A stretch of DNA of 64,000 nt, from positions 1-64,000 of the forward strand of contig JAPOZT010000023.1 of the NCBI GenBank assembly GCA_026705925.1, in the 5' to 3' direction. Each line of letters begins with the position of its first letter. The first letter of the stretch is position 1. This DNA comes from Gemmatimonadota bacterium. GTDB lineage: Bacteria; JAAXHH01. The position numbers were made by a program, and so were the translations under genes. The notes below the pieces were generated by a model. That model saw only the letters and a list, made by a program, of their open reading frames with translations. It was not told where the DNA came from and did not search any database. This document shows, in pieces, positions 17,104 through 25,566 of this stretch.

Positions 17104-18369
17104 TCAACGCTCGGTTACCGGCGACTCCCGGGTGCGGCGCCACAGGTCCTCGAACTCCGCGGTGCCGTCCTCCCGCCAGTATTCGGTCCGGATACCCGGC
17201 GTATAGGCCTCCAGCTCCCATCCATCGCGGATATTCCCGAAATGGACGCGATGCCCGTCGGGAAACACCGCCGTGCGGATGAAGCGCGGCCTGGGAAAAT
17301 CGTAGGGTTCATCCCGGTCGAGAAAGGGCCTCATCACGTCGTCCGGGACGAGGAAGCCGTGCATGGCCTCTTCATCCACTTCGACGCCCAGCCCTGGCCC
17401 GTCGGGGACGCGGTGGAAGCCGCCCACGACCTCGATGGGTTGCTTGAGCAGGTGGTGGCGGTACAGGTTGATGCAGGTGATGGCGGGCCAGGTGGCGTGG
17501 GTGAGCACGGCGCCGAGATGGGCGGCCCAGGTGGTGGTGAGTCCGTTGCCGACCATCTGGAGCCAGAAGGGCATGTTGGCCTCCGCGCTGAGGATGCCCT
17601 GGTACATCACACGCGTGGCGCCGCCGCTGACGACGAATCCGTCGCAGACCTCCTCGCGGATCGCGGTGGTGTAGGGCGGCGAACCGAAATGCATGGCGAT
17701 GGGGCGGCTGATGACCTGCCGCAGCTGCCGGTTCCCCAGGAGGTCGGTCTGCGGGATGGGCGTCTCGAACATGGCCACGATGTCGAACCCCTCCAGGCTG
17801 CGCATGACGGGCATGGCTGCGGCGGCGTTGTGCATGGAACCGTTGGCGTCGAGGTCCACCCGGAAATGGCGCGGCACGTTGGCGTCGATCGCCGTCATCT
17901 GTTCGTGGATGTCGTGCCACGGCCGTTGCTTGAGCTTGATGGTCGTGTACCCGTGGTCCACGGCGTCCCGGACCTGGCGGACCCAGTCGTCCGGCGGCCC
18001 CTCGTTAGACCACCAGGATATGGGCACCCAGTCCCGCGTCTTGCTGCCCAGCAGCTTGTGACAGGGGACCTCGAGCGCCTTGCCGACCACGTCGTACAGA
18101 GCCATCTGCAGCCCGGCGCCGATCGTATCGTCCTGCATGAAGTCCGCCGGGCTTTTGCCCATGACGCGCTGCACGCTCTCGTCGGTCACCCGCGAGTGGA
18201 TGTAGTGGACGATGGTCTCGCCCCAGCCCACGAGGCCGGCGTCGGTGGTGACCTTGCACAGTTCGAACACGGACCAGTTGTATACCGTCCGCTCCGCCAT
18301 GGGCCGCTGTCCCTGCGTGAACGGCACGGTGACGGTGAAACGTTCCACGTTGGTGACTTTCAGGGGCAT
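17104..18369 (-). CDS. Mandelate racemase/muconate lactonizing enzyme-family (enolase superfamily) protein
   Basis: About 421 residues from ATG 18369 (MPLKV); upstream in-frame sequence overlaps the M42 gene and is not family-like. The N-terminal capping domain is followed by the barrel with TTIKLKQ (KxK bases at strand 2, about residue 165), RVDLDANG (first metal Asp), and MFETPIP (Glu). The third ligand and the strand-7 His are unclear, so catalysis may differ from acid-sugar dehydratases. The gene lies 24 bp after the M42 stop and 34 bp before the SDR, consistent with a catabolic operon. Confidence 0.8.
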   Translation of the reverse strand: MPLKVTNVERFTVTVPFTQGQRPMAERTVYNWSVFELCKVTTDAGLVGWGETIVHYIHSRVTDESVQRVMGKSPADFMQDDTIGAGLQMALYDVVGKALEVPCHKLLGSKTRDWVPISWWSNEGPPDDWVRQVRDAVDHGYTTIKLKQRPWHDIHEQMTAIDANVPRHFRVDLDANGSMHNAAAAMPVMRSLEGFDIVAMFETPIPQTDLLGNRQLRQVISRPIAMHFGSPPYTTAIREEVCDGFVVSGGATRVMYQGILSAEANMPFWLQMVGNGLTTTWAAHLGAVLTHATWPAITCINLYRHHLLKQPIEVVGGFHRVPDGPGLGVEVDEEAMHGFLVPDDVMRPFLDRDEPYDFPRPRFIRTAVFPDGHRVHFGNIRDGWELEAYTPGIRTEYWREDGTAEFEDLWRRTRESPVTER

Positions 18370-18392
18370 GAAGTTGCTAACGCTCCTCTCGG

Positions 18393-19460
18393 TTACTCCG
18401 GTTTTTCCAGGTAGGCCGCCAGCAGGGCGGCGCACCGGACCAGGCTGTTGCGGGGTATGATCTCGAAACCGTGGGTGTTCTCCGTGGGGATGCACAGCAG
18501 GCCGGCCTGGGGCGTCTGCCCCACGGACTTGGCCATGGTGGCGTCCGAGGCGTAGCTCTGCCAGTACGCGCACTGGGGCTCCATGTCCAACGCCCGTCCG
18601 CACGCCAGCAGGCGGTCCGCGACGGCTTTGTCGTAGAGTCCCCGCCCGTCGCCGTAGACCACGATGGGTTCGTCCGTGAGCGCCACGCCGTACTCCTCGC
18701 AGGCCGGACCGGAATCCACGGCCAGGGAAATCTCGCCGGGCAGGGACCGCGCGGCAAAGGCGGCGCCGTGGCCGCCGATTTCCTCGCAGGTGGTCATCAC
18801 GAGGTAGGCATCGCCCGCGGGGCGGACGCCTTGGTCCCTCATGCTTACGGCCGCACCGATGGCGATGGCGATGGCCGCCCGGTTGTCCATGAAATACCCG
18901 CCGATGCAGTCTTCGATTTCCCAGAAAGCGCGCCGCGATTGGGCGATGACGCCCCGCGTACCAGGGTGCACGCCCGCCTCCTTCAGCTGTGCCGCCGTCC
19001 GGCGCGTGAAGACGAACACGTGGTTCCAGTCCATGGCCACGTTGCCGCCCTTGGCCTTGGTCTCCCAGATCCGCGCGGAATCGGCCGTCGTGTGCTGCGG
19101 ACCGACGGAGAGGACGCCCGGAACGATGCCGTCGTCTGCCAGGATCTCGACGGGGCCCTGCCCGTAATTGGCGGGATAGATGCCCCCGAGGGGATTAACC
19201 CGGAGCGTGCCGTCCTCGTTGACGCGCTTGACGACCAGGGCCAGTTCGTCCAGGTGGGCCATCACGCGGACCACCGGGGCGTCCGGCGACGTGCCTTTCA
19301 GCAGGCCGATGACGTTGCCCGCGGCGTCGACCCGGGTCTCGTCGCACAGGGACCGCAGTTCCCGTTCGCAGACCGCCCGAACCTCGTCTTCCTGGCCCGA
19401 TGGCCCACGGGCGTGAACGAGTTCCTGGAGCAGCGAAACGAGGTGATCGTCGGCGGACAT
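18393..19460 (-). CDS. M42-family metallopeptidase (glutamyl aminopeptidase/deblocking aminopeptidase type)
   Basis: About 355 residues starting at ATG 19460 (AAGGAG 6 bp upstream). The dinuclear metal site is visible: H69 in VMAHLDE, the bridging Asp in YFMDNRAA, the catalytic Glu pair in TTCEEIGGHGA, and the downstream Asp in AVDSGPACEE. M42 enzymes form tetrahedral 12-mers that trim peptides in the cytoplasm. The family has also been mislabelled as endoglucanase. It is first in the operon with the enolase-superfamily and SDR genes. Confidence 0.9.
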   Translation of the reverse strand: MSADDHLVSLLQELVHARGPSGQEDEVRAVCERELRSLCDETRVDAAGNVIGLLKGTSPDAPVVRVMAHLDELALVVKRVNEDGTLRVNPLGGIYPANYGQGPVEILADDGIVPGVLSVGPQHTTADSARIWETKAKGGNVAMDWNHVFVFTRRTAAQLKEAGVHPGTRGVIAQSRRAFWEIEDCIGGYFMDNRAAIAIAIGAAVSMRDQGVRPAGDAYLVMTTCEEIGGHGAAFAARSLPGEISLAVDSGPACEEYGVALTDEPIVVYGDGRGLYDKAVADRLLACGRALDMEPQCAYWQSYASDATMAKSVGQTPQAGLLCIPTENTHGFEIIPRNSLVRCAALLAAYLEKPE

Positions 19461-19568
19461 GGATTGCTCCTTGAAGGATGAAATGACGGGTCGTGGTCGT
19501 GGCATATATGTCGATAAGGTACGCGTAAAATAGTACTTTTCGATTGGCTTCAGAGCAAGGGTAAAGAC

Positions 19569-19594
19569 TTGACAGAGGGCATGTTATGTATAAA
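19569..19594 (+). promoter_or_regulatory. Possible promoter of the small membrane-protein gene
   Basis: A perfect TTGACA at 19569-19574 is followed by TATAAA at 19589-19594, but the spacer is only 14 bp. A weaker TAAACT sits at 16 bp. It lies about 75 bp upstream of the ATG at 19668. Confidence 0.3.
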
Positions 19595-19667
19595 CTCCTG
19601 CATATCGTCGTCCAGGTGTCCGGAGTTGCCGCCGTCCTGGAATCGGGACTGGTCTCAGGAGCAAGAG

Positions 19668-20204
19668 ATGGTTCAAGCCGCTCAATGGACGCTGGCGGCA
19701 ATCGTCACGAAAACGACGGTCGTGCACACCGTGACCTATTTCGTCGCCGGTGCGCTGGCCTACGCGTTTTTCGACTACAGATCGCTCTGGGACGAACCGG
19801 TCTTCAACGTTTACATGCGGCGCATGGACGATCCGGTCCTGATGGCCGGACCGCTCTTTCAGCCCATCCGCGGGGTGTTGTTCGGCGTGGTGTTCTACCT
19901 GCTGCGCCGAGAATACTTCGGCCGGGCATACGGCTGGCTGACCATCTGGGCGGTCCTGGTCGTGCTGGGGATGTTGAGTACGTTCGGTCCGGCACCGGGT
20001 TCCATAGAAGGCCTGATCTATACGACGATTCCCTTCGGCTCGCAGTTCGGCGGCGGGAGCATCGAGACTTTAACCCAGGCGCTTACCTTTTCGTTTATCG
20101 TGTTCTACTGGGTGCGCCATACCGAAAAGCGGTGGTTGACCTGGGTGTTGGCGGCTGCGTTTCTTCTCGTCCTGGCGTTTTCAATCATCGGGATACTCCA
20201 GTGA
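19668..20204 (+). CDS. Conserved membrane protein of unknown function, four predicted TM helices
   Basis: A 178-residue membrane protein. The start at ATG 19668 follows CAGGAGCAAGAG; an upstream reading to 19569 adds a non-family segment. Hydrophobic stretches lie near residues 18-35 (TVTYFVAGALAYAFF), 60-80, 85-105 and 145-170. Conserved-looking polar positions are DPVLMAGPLFQPIRG and GSIETLTQALTF. No domain is recognised. The next gene, a lipoprotein hydratase, starts 35 bp downstream with its own ribosome-binding site. Confidence 0.65.
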   Translation: MVQAAQWTLAAIVTKTTVVHTVTYFVAGALAYAFFDYRSLWDEPVFNVYMRRMDDPVLMAGPLFQPIRGVLFGVVFYLLRREYFGRAYGWLTIWAVLVVLGMLSTFGPAPGSIEGLIYTTIPFGSQFGGGSIETLTQALTFSFIVFYWVRHTEKRWLTWVLAAAFLLVLAFSIIGILQ

Positions 20205-20238
20205 TCCTTCGTGGTTTACCTATTTTACAGGAGTCATT

Positions 20239-21195
20239 ATGTACAGGAATCTGATGGCAATACTCGTAAGCAGCGCATTCGTGACCATGTTGTCGGCCTG
20301 CGCGGCCACGGATGAGGAAACGGCAGCGCCCGCGGCCGAGTCCGAAACCGCGGCCGAGTCCGAAACCGCGGCCGATGCCGACGTCCTCACCACGAGCCTC
20401 ACTCCCGACTCGGACCGGACCGCCATCGTCGCCCACCTGCTGGAGGCGGAGCAAAAGAAGATCAACACCGAGGCCATGGCGGTCAACTTCCCCGACATGG
20501 ACCGTCAGACCGCCTACGACATCCAGGCGGACATCCTGGCCAAGAAGCTGAAGAATGAAGAGCGCGTCGGCTGGAAGATCGGCTTCTCCCGCATGCCCGA
20601 GGACCCGGCCACGCTGGATCCTATCTATGGCCACATCATGGCGTCGAACGTGTTCGAACCCGGGACGCCCGTGGAAGCGGCGTCCTTCGTGGCGGACACG
20701 GCGGTGGTTGAAGGCGAGTTCGCCTTCTTGATCGGCCAGGATCTACCTGGTCCCGATTTGACTCGTGAGCAAGTCGGCGACGCCGTCACCGCGGTGGTCG
20801 GCGTGATCGAGCTGCTTTCCACGTGGACGGCCGGTACCGAGGAGAATCCGTCTACCCGCGACCATGATGTCACGGGTAATGTCTTCCATGTGGGCATCAT
20901 CCTGGGCGAGACGCGCGTGCCGCTCTCCGAGATGGATTTCACGAAGGAAACCGCGACGGTAGTGATCGACGGCGAGGAAAGGGCCTCCGCGCCGGCCACC
21001 ATGAACATGGGCGTGGATCCCCTGGAGGCGCTGACCTGGCTGGCCAACGAGTTGACCACCTACAGCGACGAGTACCTCCGGGCGGGGGACGTGGTGATCA
21101 CCGGAACGGTCTTCCCTCCGCCCCGCATGGGTGCCGGCAGCAAGGCCGTGATGAGCTACACGACGCTGGGGACGATCGAGGTGGAGTTGAAATAA
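20239..21195 (+). CDS. Lipoprotein with a 2-keto-4-pentenoate hydratase-like (FAH-fold) domain
   Basis: A 318-residue protein. Residues 1-20 form a lipoprotein signal with lipobox LSAC (Cys near 21). A linker with two perfect 18-bp repeats (AAESET units, residues 32-46) follows, then a hydratase-like domain: QTAYDIQ, VGWKIGFSR, IYGHIMASN, VEGEFAFLI (metal Glu pair) and VVGVIELLSTW. C-terminal GDVVITGTVFPPPRMGAGS is the FAH/MhpD fold end. Family members normally act in the cytoplasm on keto-acids. A membrane-anchored, exported version is unusual. AGGAG precedes the ATG. Confidence 0.78.
   Translation: MYRNLMAILVSSAFVTMLSACAATDEETAAPAAESETAAESETAADADVLTTSLTPDSDRTAIVAHLLEAEQKKINTEAMAVNFPDMDRQTAYDIQADILAKKLKNEERVGWKIGFSRMPEDPATLDPIYGHIMASNVFEPGTPVEAASFVADTAVVEGEFAFLIGQDLPGPDLTREQVGDAVTAVVGVIELLSTWTAGTEENPSTRDHDVTGNVFHVGIILGETRVPLSEMDFTKETATVVIDGEERASAPATMNMGVDPLEALTWLANELTTYSDEYLRAGDVVITGTVFPPPRMGAGSKAVMSYTTLGTIEVELK
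20332..20379. repeat. 18-bp tandem repeat in a lipoprotein linker
   Basis: Two exact 18-bp units at 20332-20349 and 20350-20367 plus a partial third. They are in frame and encode the six-residue AAESET linker unit. Confidence 0.92.
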
Positions 21196-21227
21196 AGGAC
21201 CCTGGCTACTCAACCTGAGATTCGAAA

Positions 21228-21689
21228 ATGAGCATGATGATCAACGCCAGGAAGCTGATCCTGGGAACCGCCGCTTATACGGTCTGTACCTTCTCCCTCG
21301 CCGTGGGCTGGCATGTACTCCTTTTCCAGGAGAGATATCAATCGTTCGGCTACTTCGAGGGAGAGCCTGATTTTCTGCTCGGGTTGCTCACCATCGTGCT
21401 CCAGGGCGTGCTGCTCTCCGCCCTGTTTCCGATGCTGAAAGCCGAGGGCACCTCATTTCGGCGGGGGATCAAGTTCGCTTTCATTGCAGGCGCATTCTTC
21501 TGGACTTCTCACGTGCTCGCCTTCGTCGCCAGGCAGAAGGTCCCGGAAGTGTCTGCATTCATCTGGATGGAAACGGCCTACCTATTGGTCCAATTCGGGC
21601 TGTTCGGTCTGATCCTCGGTGTCATATACCGTGGAGAGATTCAGACTGACGATCGATCAAATCCCGGCGACGAAGGCGGGGATGCATAA
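21228..21689 (+). CDS. Small integral membrane protein of unknown function
   Basis: A 153-residue protein with four hydrophobic segments (about residues 8-28, 48-66, 80-100 and 112-132). Features such as WHVLLFQERYQSFGYF and AGAFFWTSHVLAF recur in uncharacterised bacterial membrane proteins, but I cannot name the family. Three Met codons lie within the first four codons, so the start is uncertain by a few residues. Its stop overlaps the start of the PfkB kinase by 8 bp, indicating translational coupling. Confidence 0.65.
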   Translation: MSMMINARKLILGTAAYTVCTFSLAVGWHVLLFQERYQSFGYFEGEPDFLLGLLTIVLQGVLLSALFPMLKAEGTSFRRGIKFAFIAGAFFWTSHVLAFVARQKVPEVSAFIWMETAYLLVQFGLFGLILGVIYRGEIQTDDRSNPGDEGGDA

Positions 21690-22638
21690 AATCAGCAGGA
21701 CGGTCAGTCCCTTCCGTAATTTCGAATCAAGAGACCGCTACGTCATCGCCGGCCTGGGTGAATTGCTCTGGGACATGCTGCCCTCGGGTCCCCAGCTCGG
21801 CGGCGCCACGGCGAACTTCGCCTACTTCGCGTCGCTCGTGGGTGAGGAGGGCATTGTCGCGAGCCGTGTCGGGTGCGACGACCTGGGAGACAGGGCCGTG
21901 GACCGTATAGCCGGTCTCGGCCTTTCCACCGACGAGATTCAGCGGGACGAAGTCTATCCCACCGGAACGGTCGACGTAGCCATCGGACCGGACGGGCAGC
22001 CCGATTTCACGATCAACGGCGATGTCGCGTGGGAGCACATGGCGTGGACGCCTGGCTGGGCCGCGCTGGCCAAACGGGCGGACGCAGTATGCTTCGGGAC
22101 GGTGTCCCGTCACCAGGCTGGTTCGATCGGTGCGGTCACGGCGTTCCTCGAAGCCTTGAGACCCTCCGCCTTACGTATCTTCGACGTGAACCTGCGGCAG
22201 GACCGGTATTCCCCGGCCCTGCTGCACGATTCCTTCCAGCGTGTCCACATCGTCAAGCTGAACGACGAGGAACTGCACGTGGTTTGTCCCCTGCTGGACC
22301 TCGGGAGTGGGGATCTCGAGGCCATGGCCAAGCGGCTGCGCGCAGCTTATGATCTGGAAGTCGTCTGCGTCACTCGCGGCGCGGAAGGCAGCCTGCTGGT
22401 CACCGCGTCGGAGACCGTAGCCCACCCGGGCGTGCCGGTCGAGGTAGTGGATACCATCGGCGCCGGCGACGCCTTCACCGCGGTCCTGGCCAGCGGGTAC
22501 CTGCGCGGCGTGCCGCTGGAACGCGTGAGTGAAGCCGCCAACCGGCTCGGCGCCTGGGTCGCGTCCCGGACCGGCGCCATGCCGGCGGCCGACGAAGCCG
22601 TGTGCTCGGCCGTCCGGAATACCCTGCGGGAAGCGTAA
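21682..22638 (+). CDS. PfkB-family carbohydrate kinase
   Basis: About 318 residues from ATG 21682, which overlaps the preceding gene. The N-terminal GLGELLWDMLP (substrate loop) and GGATANFAYFASLVG (about residues 35-50) match the sugar-binding signature. The catalytic motif DTIGAGDAFTAVLASGY (about 258-274) holds the base Asp and anion hole. FDVNLRQDRYS is typical of fructokinase-like members. It phosphorylates a sugar with ATP in the cytoplasm. The fructokinase subgroup is likely but not proven. Confidence 0.87.
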   Translation: MHKISRTVSPFRNFESRDRYVIAGLGELLWDMLPSGPQLGGATANFAYFASLVGEEGIVASRVGCDDLGDRAVDRIAGLGLSTDEIQRDEVYPTGTVDVAIGPDGQPDFTINGDVAWEHMAWTPGWAALAKRADAVCFGTVSRHQAGSIGAVTAFLEALRPSALRIFDVNLRQDRYSPALLHDSFQRVHIVKLNDEELHVVCPLLDLGSGDLEAMAKRLRAAYDLEVVCVTRGAEGSLLVTASETVAHPGVPVEVVDTIGAGDAFTAVLASGYLRGVPLERVSEAANRLGAWVASRTGAMPAADEAVCSAVRNTLREA

Positions 22639-22651
22639 GGGAAACGCGGGA

Positions 22652-25513
22652 TTATTCGGGCAGGTAGTAGGTCTCTTCCGCCGGCCGCAGGGGGCGGTTG
22701 AGCCAGAGGGGCCGGCGCAGTCCGCCCGGTCCGGGTGCGGGGCGCGTCTGGTCCAGCCATTCGCGGTACACCTCGAAGGACTTCTCCGTATCCACCATCA
22801 CGTCCCCGTAGGCGTCCTCCTCGCGGGCCTTTTCGATCCTGACCTTCTGGTGCCAGCAGTGCATGCCGCTCACGGGATCGGGGTGCACGGGGAAGGTAAT
22901 GTTCTGGTGCACGCCGCCATCCCGCCAGAAGATGCGAGACGAGTCGCGGTCGGCACTCTCATAGGGGCGAATCCCGTCCATCACCTTCATGCGCCACTTG
23001 CCGCCGGAAGCTTCCTGGATATCGACCAGGTTGACCGACCACCGGTTGCCGTCCGCGTCCTGCTTGCGCCGCCAGCGGCCCAGGTGGTGGGAGCAGGCGA
23101 CCACGCCGGGCTTCATGGCCTCCGTGACCCAGACGCGGTCCACGAAATGGCCGATCTCGGTGGTCACGCGGACCAGGTCGCCCGTGGTGATGCCCATCCG
23201 GTCGGCGTCCTGCCGGTGCATCCAAACGGGGTTGCGGTTGGAGATCTCGTTGAGCCACTTGGCATTGCCCGACCTCGAGTGGATCAGCGTGGGCAGCCGG
23301 AAGGTGGGCACCAGCGGGAACTCGCCCTGCTCGCGGTCGAGTTCGTCGGGGTGTACGTGGCTCTTGATGTAGGTGGGGATGGCGTACTCCGGCCAGCCCC
23401 AGTCCACCATGGTCTGGGAGTAGAATTCCTGCTTGAGCGACGGTGTCGGGAAACCCGCGCGCGGCGTCCCGTCCACCATGACCCCCACGGTCTTGCCGTC
23501 CGCGACCAGGGTATTCGTCTCCGGATCGACCTCGGCGCCCGCGGCCGTCTCGTCATCCAGCTCCTTGAGGTGCTTCGCGTAGGCCGTCTTCTCCACCTCG
23601 AAGGTGCCGTACTTGCGCATGTAGTCCAGGGTGGACAGGCCCTCTTCCGCGGCGGCCTCGGGCAGCCCGTCCACGTGGTCGAAGATGTACCGGTAGTACT
23701 CGTCGACGGTGATCTTCTCACCGGGCCGGTAGGGTGATATGAAATGGTCCCGGATCCCCAGGCTGCCGTCTGGATCGATGCGCCAGGACAGTTCGATCCA
23801 GAATTCGTCTTCTTCCCAAACCTCGCCCGGGTTGGCCTCGTAGGTGAAGGTCACGGGATCGCCCATGCGCCGCCGCGCCTCGCGCAGGACGGGCTGGCGG
23901 AACCCGATCCAGGTGCCCGAGTGGGTCTCGTAGCTGATGATGTCGTGGCGCTCGCTGGCGTGGCCCATGGGCAGCACGTAGTCGGCGAAATAGGCCGTCT
24001 CGTTCCACGTGGGCGTCAGGGCCGCGTGGAGCCCCACCTTCTCCTCGTCGCGCAGCGCCTCGACCCAGGTGAACCCGTCGGGGTACGTCCACACGGGATT
24101 GAATACCCGGGTGAAGTAGACCGCCAGCTTTCCGCGCCCCTCTTTCAGGAAATGGGGCAGGAGAAAGCTCATCTCGTAATGGGAGAGGGGGTATTCCTTC
24201 GGAAAGTGCAGTTCGTTCCAGAACTTCTGGTCCGGGGGATGGTCGAAGACGTTGGGTTTGAACTTGTTCCACCCGCTCGGCGAGGTCCCGCCCTCCGTAC
24301 CGACGCTGCCAGTAAGCACGTTCAGGAAGTGGAGGCACCGCGCTACGGCCCAGCCGCCGGCGTTGCCGCTGCCCGCGCTGCGCCAGTTGTGGGTGGCGAA
24401 CCGCGACCCCGCCCGGCCGATCTCGCGGGCGATCTCCACGATCTGCGCCGCCGGCACGCCGCTCTCCTGTTCGGCGAACTCGGGGGTGTATTCGCTGTAG
24501 ACCGCCTTGAGCGCCTCGATGAACCGCTCGAAGGTGCGCGGCGCGTCGGGGTGTTCCTTCTCCAGGTAGGTCTGCCAGTTCACCCACGTCTTCATGAATT
24601 CCCCGTCATAGAGGCCGTCCTGCAGGATGACGTTGGCCATGGCCAGCAGCACCGCTGCCTCGCTGCCCGGATAGGTGGGCATCCAGTGGTCGGCCATGCT
24701 CGCCGTGTTGGACAGCCTCGGGTCCATGACGGCGAGCTTCGCGCCCTTCATCATACCCTCGATGATGCGCTGGGCGTGGGGATTGAAGTAGTGCCCCGAT
24801 TCCAGGTGGGCGCTGATGAGGAGGATGAACCGCGCATTGGCGTGGTCCGGCGACGGCCGGTCGAAGAAGTGCCAGAGGGCGTAGCCGAACCGGGCCCCGG
24901 ATGAACAGATGTTGGTGTGGCTGTTGTGCCCGTCCACACCCCAGGCCTTGAGCACCCGGTCGATATAGCCCTCGGCGCCGGGCCGGCCCACGTGGTAGGC
25001 GATCTCGTTGTTGGCGCCCTGCTGCAGCCGTTCTCGGATCCGCCCGGCGATGTCGTCCAGCGCGTCGTCCCAGGACACCCGTTCCCACTCCCCGCTGCCC
25101 CGGGCGCCGGACCGGCGCACGGGATAGAGAATGCGGTCGGTGTCGCGGATCTGGTTGATGGTCGCCGGGCCCTTGGCGCAGTTGCGTCCCCGGCTGGCCG
25201 GGTGGTAGGGATTGCCTTCGAACTTGCGGACCTCCATCGTCTCCTTGTCCACGTAGCTCAGCATGCCGCATCCGGCTTCGCAGTTGAAGCAGGCCGTGGG
25301 CACCACCATGTAGCGTTTAAACTGCTGCCGCGGCCAGTCCTGGGCCTCGTACTCTACCCAGTCGTCCCACTGGTCCGGCGGCGGGTAGTCCGTGAGCGCG
25401 CCCCCCTCGGTGAGACTCGGGAGATCCGGTCCGTCCTCTTCGTGCAGGTTGGGGATCAGGCCGATCTTTTCGGCCAGCGATTCGATCAATCCCGGTTTAT
25501 GACGTATGGACAT
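22652..25513 (-). CDS. Molybdopterin-dependent oxidoreductase catalytic subunit (DMSO reductase/CISM superfamily, SoeA/PsrA-like)
   Basis: A 953-residue Mo-bis-MGD enzyme from ATG 25513. The N-terminal [4Fe-4S] site is C75, C78, C82 and C112. The molybdenum-ligand region is HTNICSSGARFG (C203 or an adjacent Ser). Later YADYVLPMGHASERHD, NPVWMHRQDADRMGITTGD and VACSHHLGRW are cofactor-dipper and C-terminal MGD-binding blocks. No twin-arginine signal is present (start MSIRHKPG), so it probably acts on the cytoplasmic face, as SoeA does. It lies 53 bp downstream of the FeS/NrfD gene. Candidate substrates are sulfite, polysulfide or another oxo-anion; the sequence does not choose. Confidence 0.87.
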   Translation of the reverse strand: MSIRHKPGLIESLAEKIGLIPNLHEEDGPDLPSLTEGGALTDYPPPDQWDDWVEYEAQDWPRQQFKRYMVVPTACFNCEAGCGMLSYVDKETMEVRKFEGNPYHPASRGRNCAKGPATINQIRDTDRILYPVRRSGARGSGEWERVSWDDALDDIAGRIRERLQQGANNEIAYHVGRPGAEGYIDRVLKAWGVDGHNSHTNICSSGARFGYALWHFFDRPSPDHANARFILLISAHLESGHYFNPHAQRIIEGMMKGAKLAVMDPRLSNTASMADHWMPTYPGSEAAVLLAMANVILQDGLYDGEFMKTWVNWQTYLEKEHPDAPRTFERFIEALKAVYSEYTPEFAEQESGVPAAQIVEIAREIGRAGSRFATHNWRSAGSGNAGGWAVARCLHFLNVLTGSVGTEGGTSPSGWNKFKPNVFDHPPDQKFWNELHFPKEYPLSHYEMSFLLPHFLKEGRGKLAVYFTRVFNPVWTYPDGFTWVEALRDEEKVGLHAALTPTWNETAYFADYVLPMGHASERHDIISYETHSGTWIGFRQPVLREARRRMGDPVTFTYEANPGEVWEEDEFWIELSWRIDPDGSLGIRDHFISPYRPGEKITVDEYYRYIFDHVDGLPEAAAEEGLSTLDYMRKYGTFEVEKTAYAKHLKELDDETAAGAEVDPETNTLVADGKTVGVMVDGTPRAGFPTPSLKQEFYSQTMVDWGWPEYAIPTYIKSHVHPDELDREQGEFPLVPTFRLPTLIHSRSGNAKWLNEISNRNPVWMHRQDADRMGITTGDLVRVTTEIGHFVDRVWVTEAMKPGVVACSHHLGRWRRKQDADGNRWSVNLVDIQEASGGKWRMKVMDGIRPYESADRDSSRIFWRDGGVHQNITFPVHPDPVSGMHCWHQKVRIEKAREEDAYGDVMVDTEKSFEVYREWLDQTRPAPGPGGLRRPLWLNRPLRPAEETYYLPE

Positions 25514-25566
25514 GTGGTCGGTTCCAGTCTCGATGGTCGGCGCCGCGCCGGAAGACGCCGTACCTT

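Noticed and set aside
17104-18603. Longer start of the enolase-superfamily gene at 18603
   Set aside because: The extra 78 residues overlap the M42 gene in another frame, are Arg/Pro/Gly-rich and do not resemble the family. ATG 18369 begins a normal capping domain.
24885-24920. Second selenocysteine site in the molybdoenzyme (Sec is common in formate dehydrogenases)
   Set aside because: The Mo-ligand region reads NICSS with ordinary Cys/Ser codons and no in-frame TGA.
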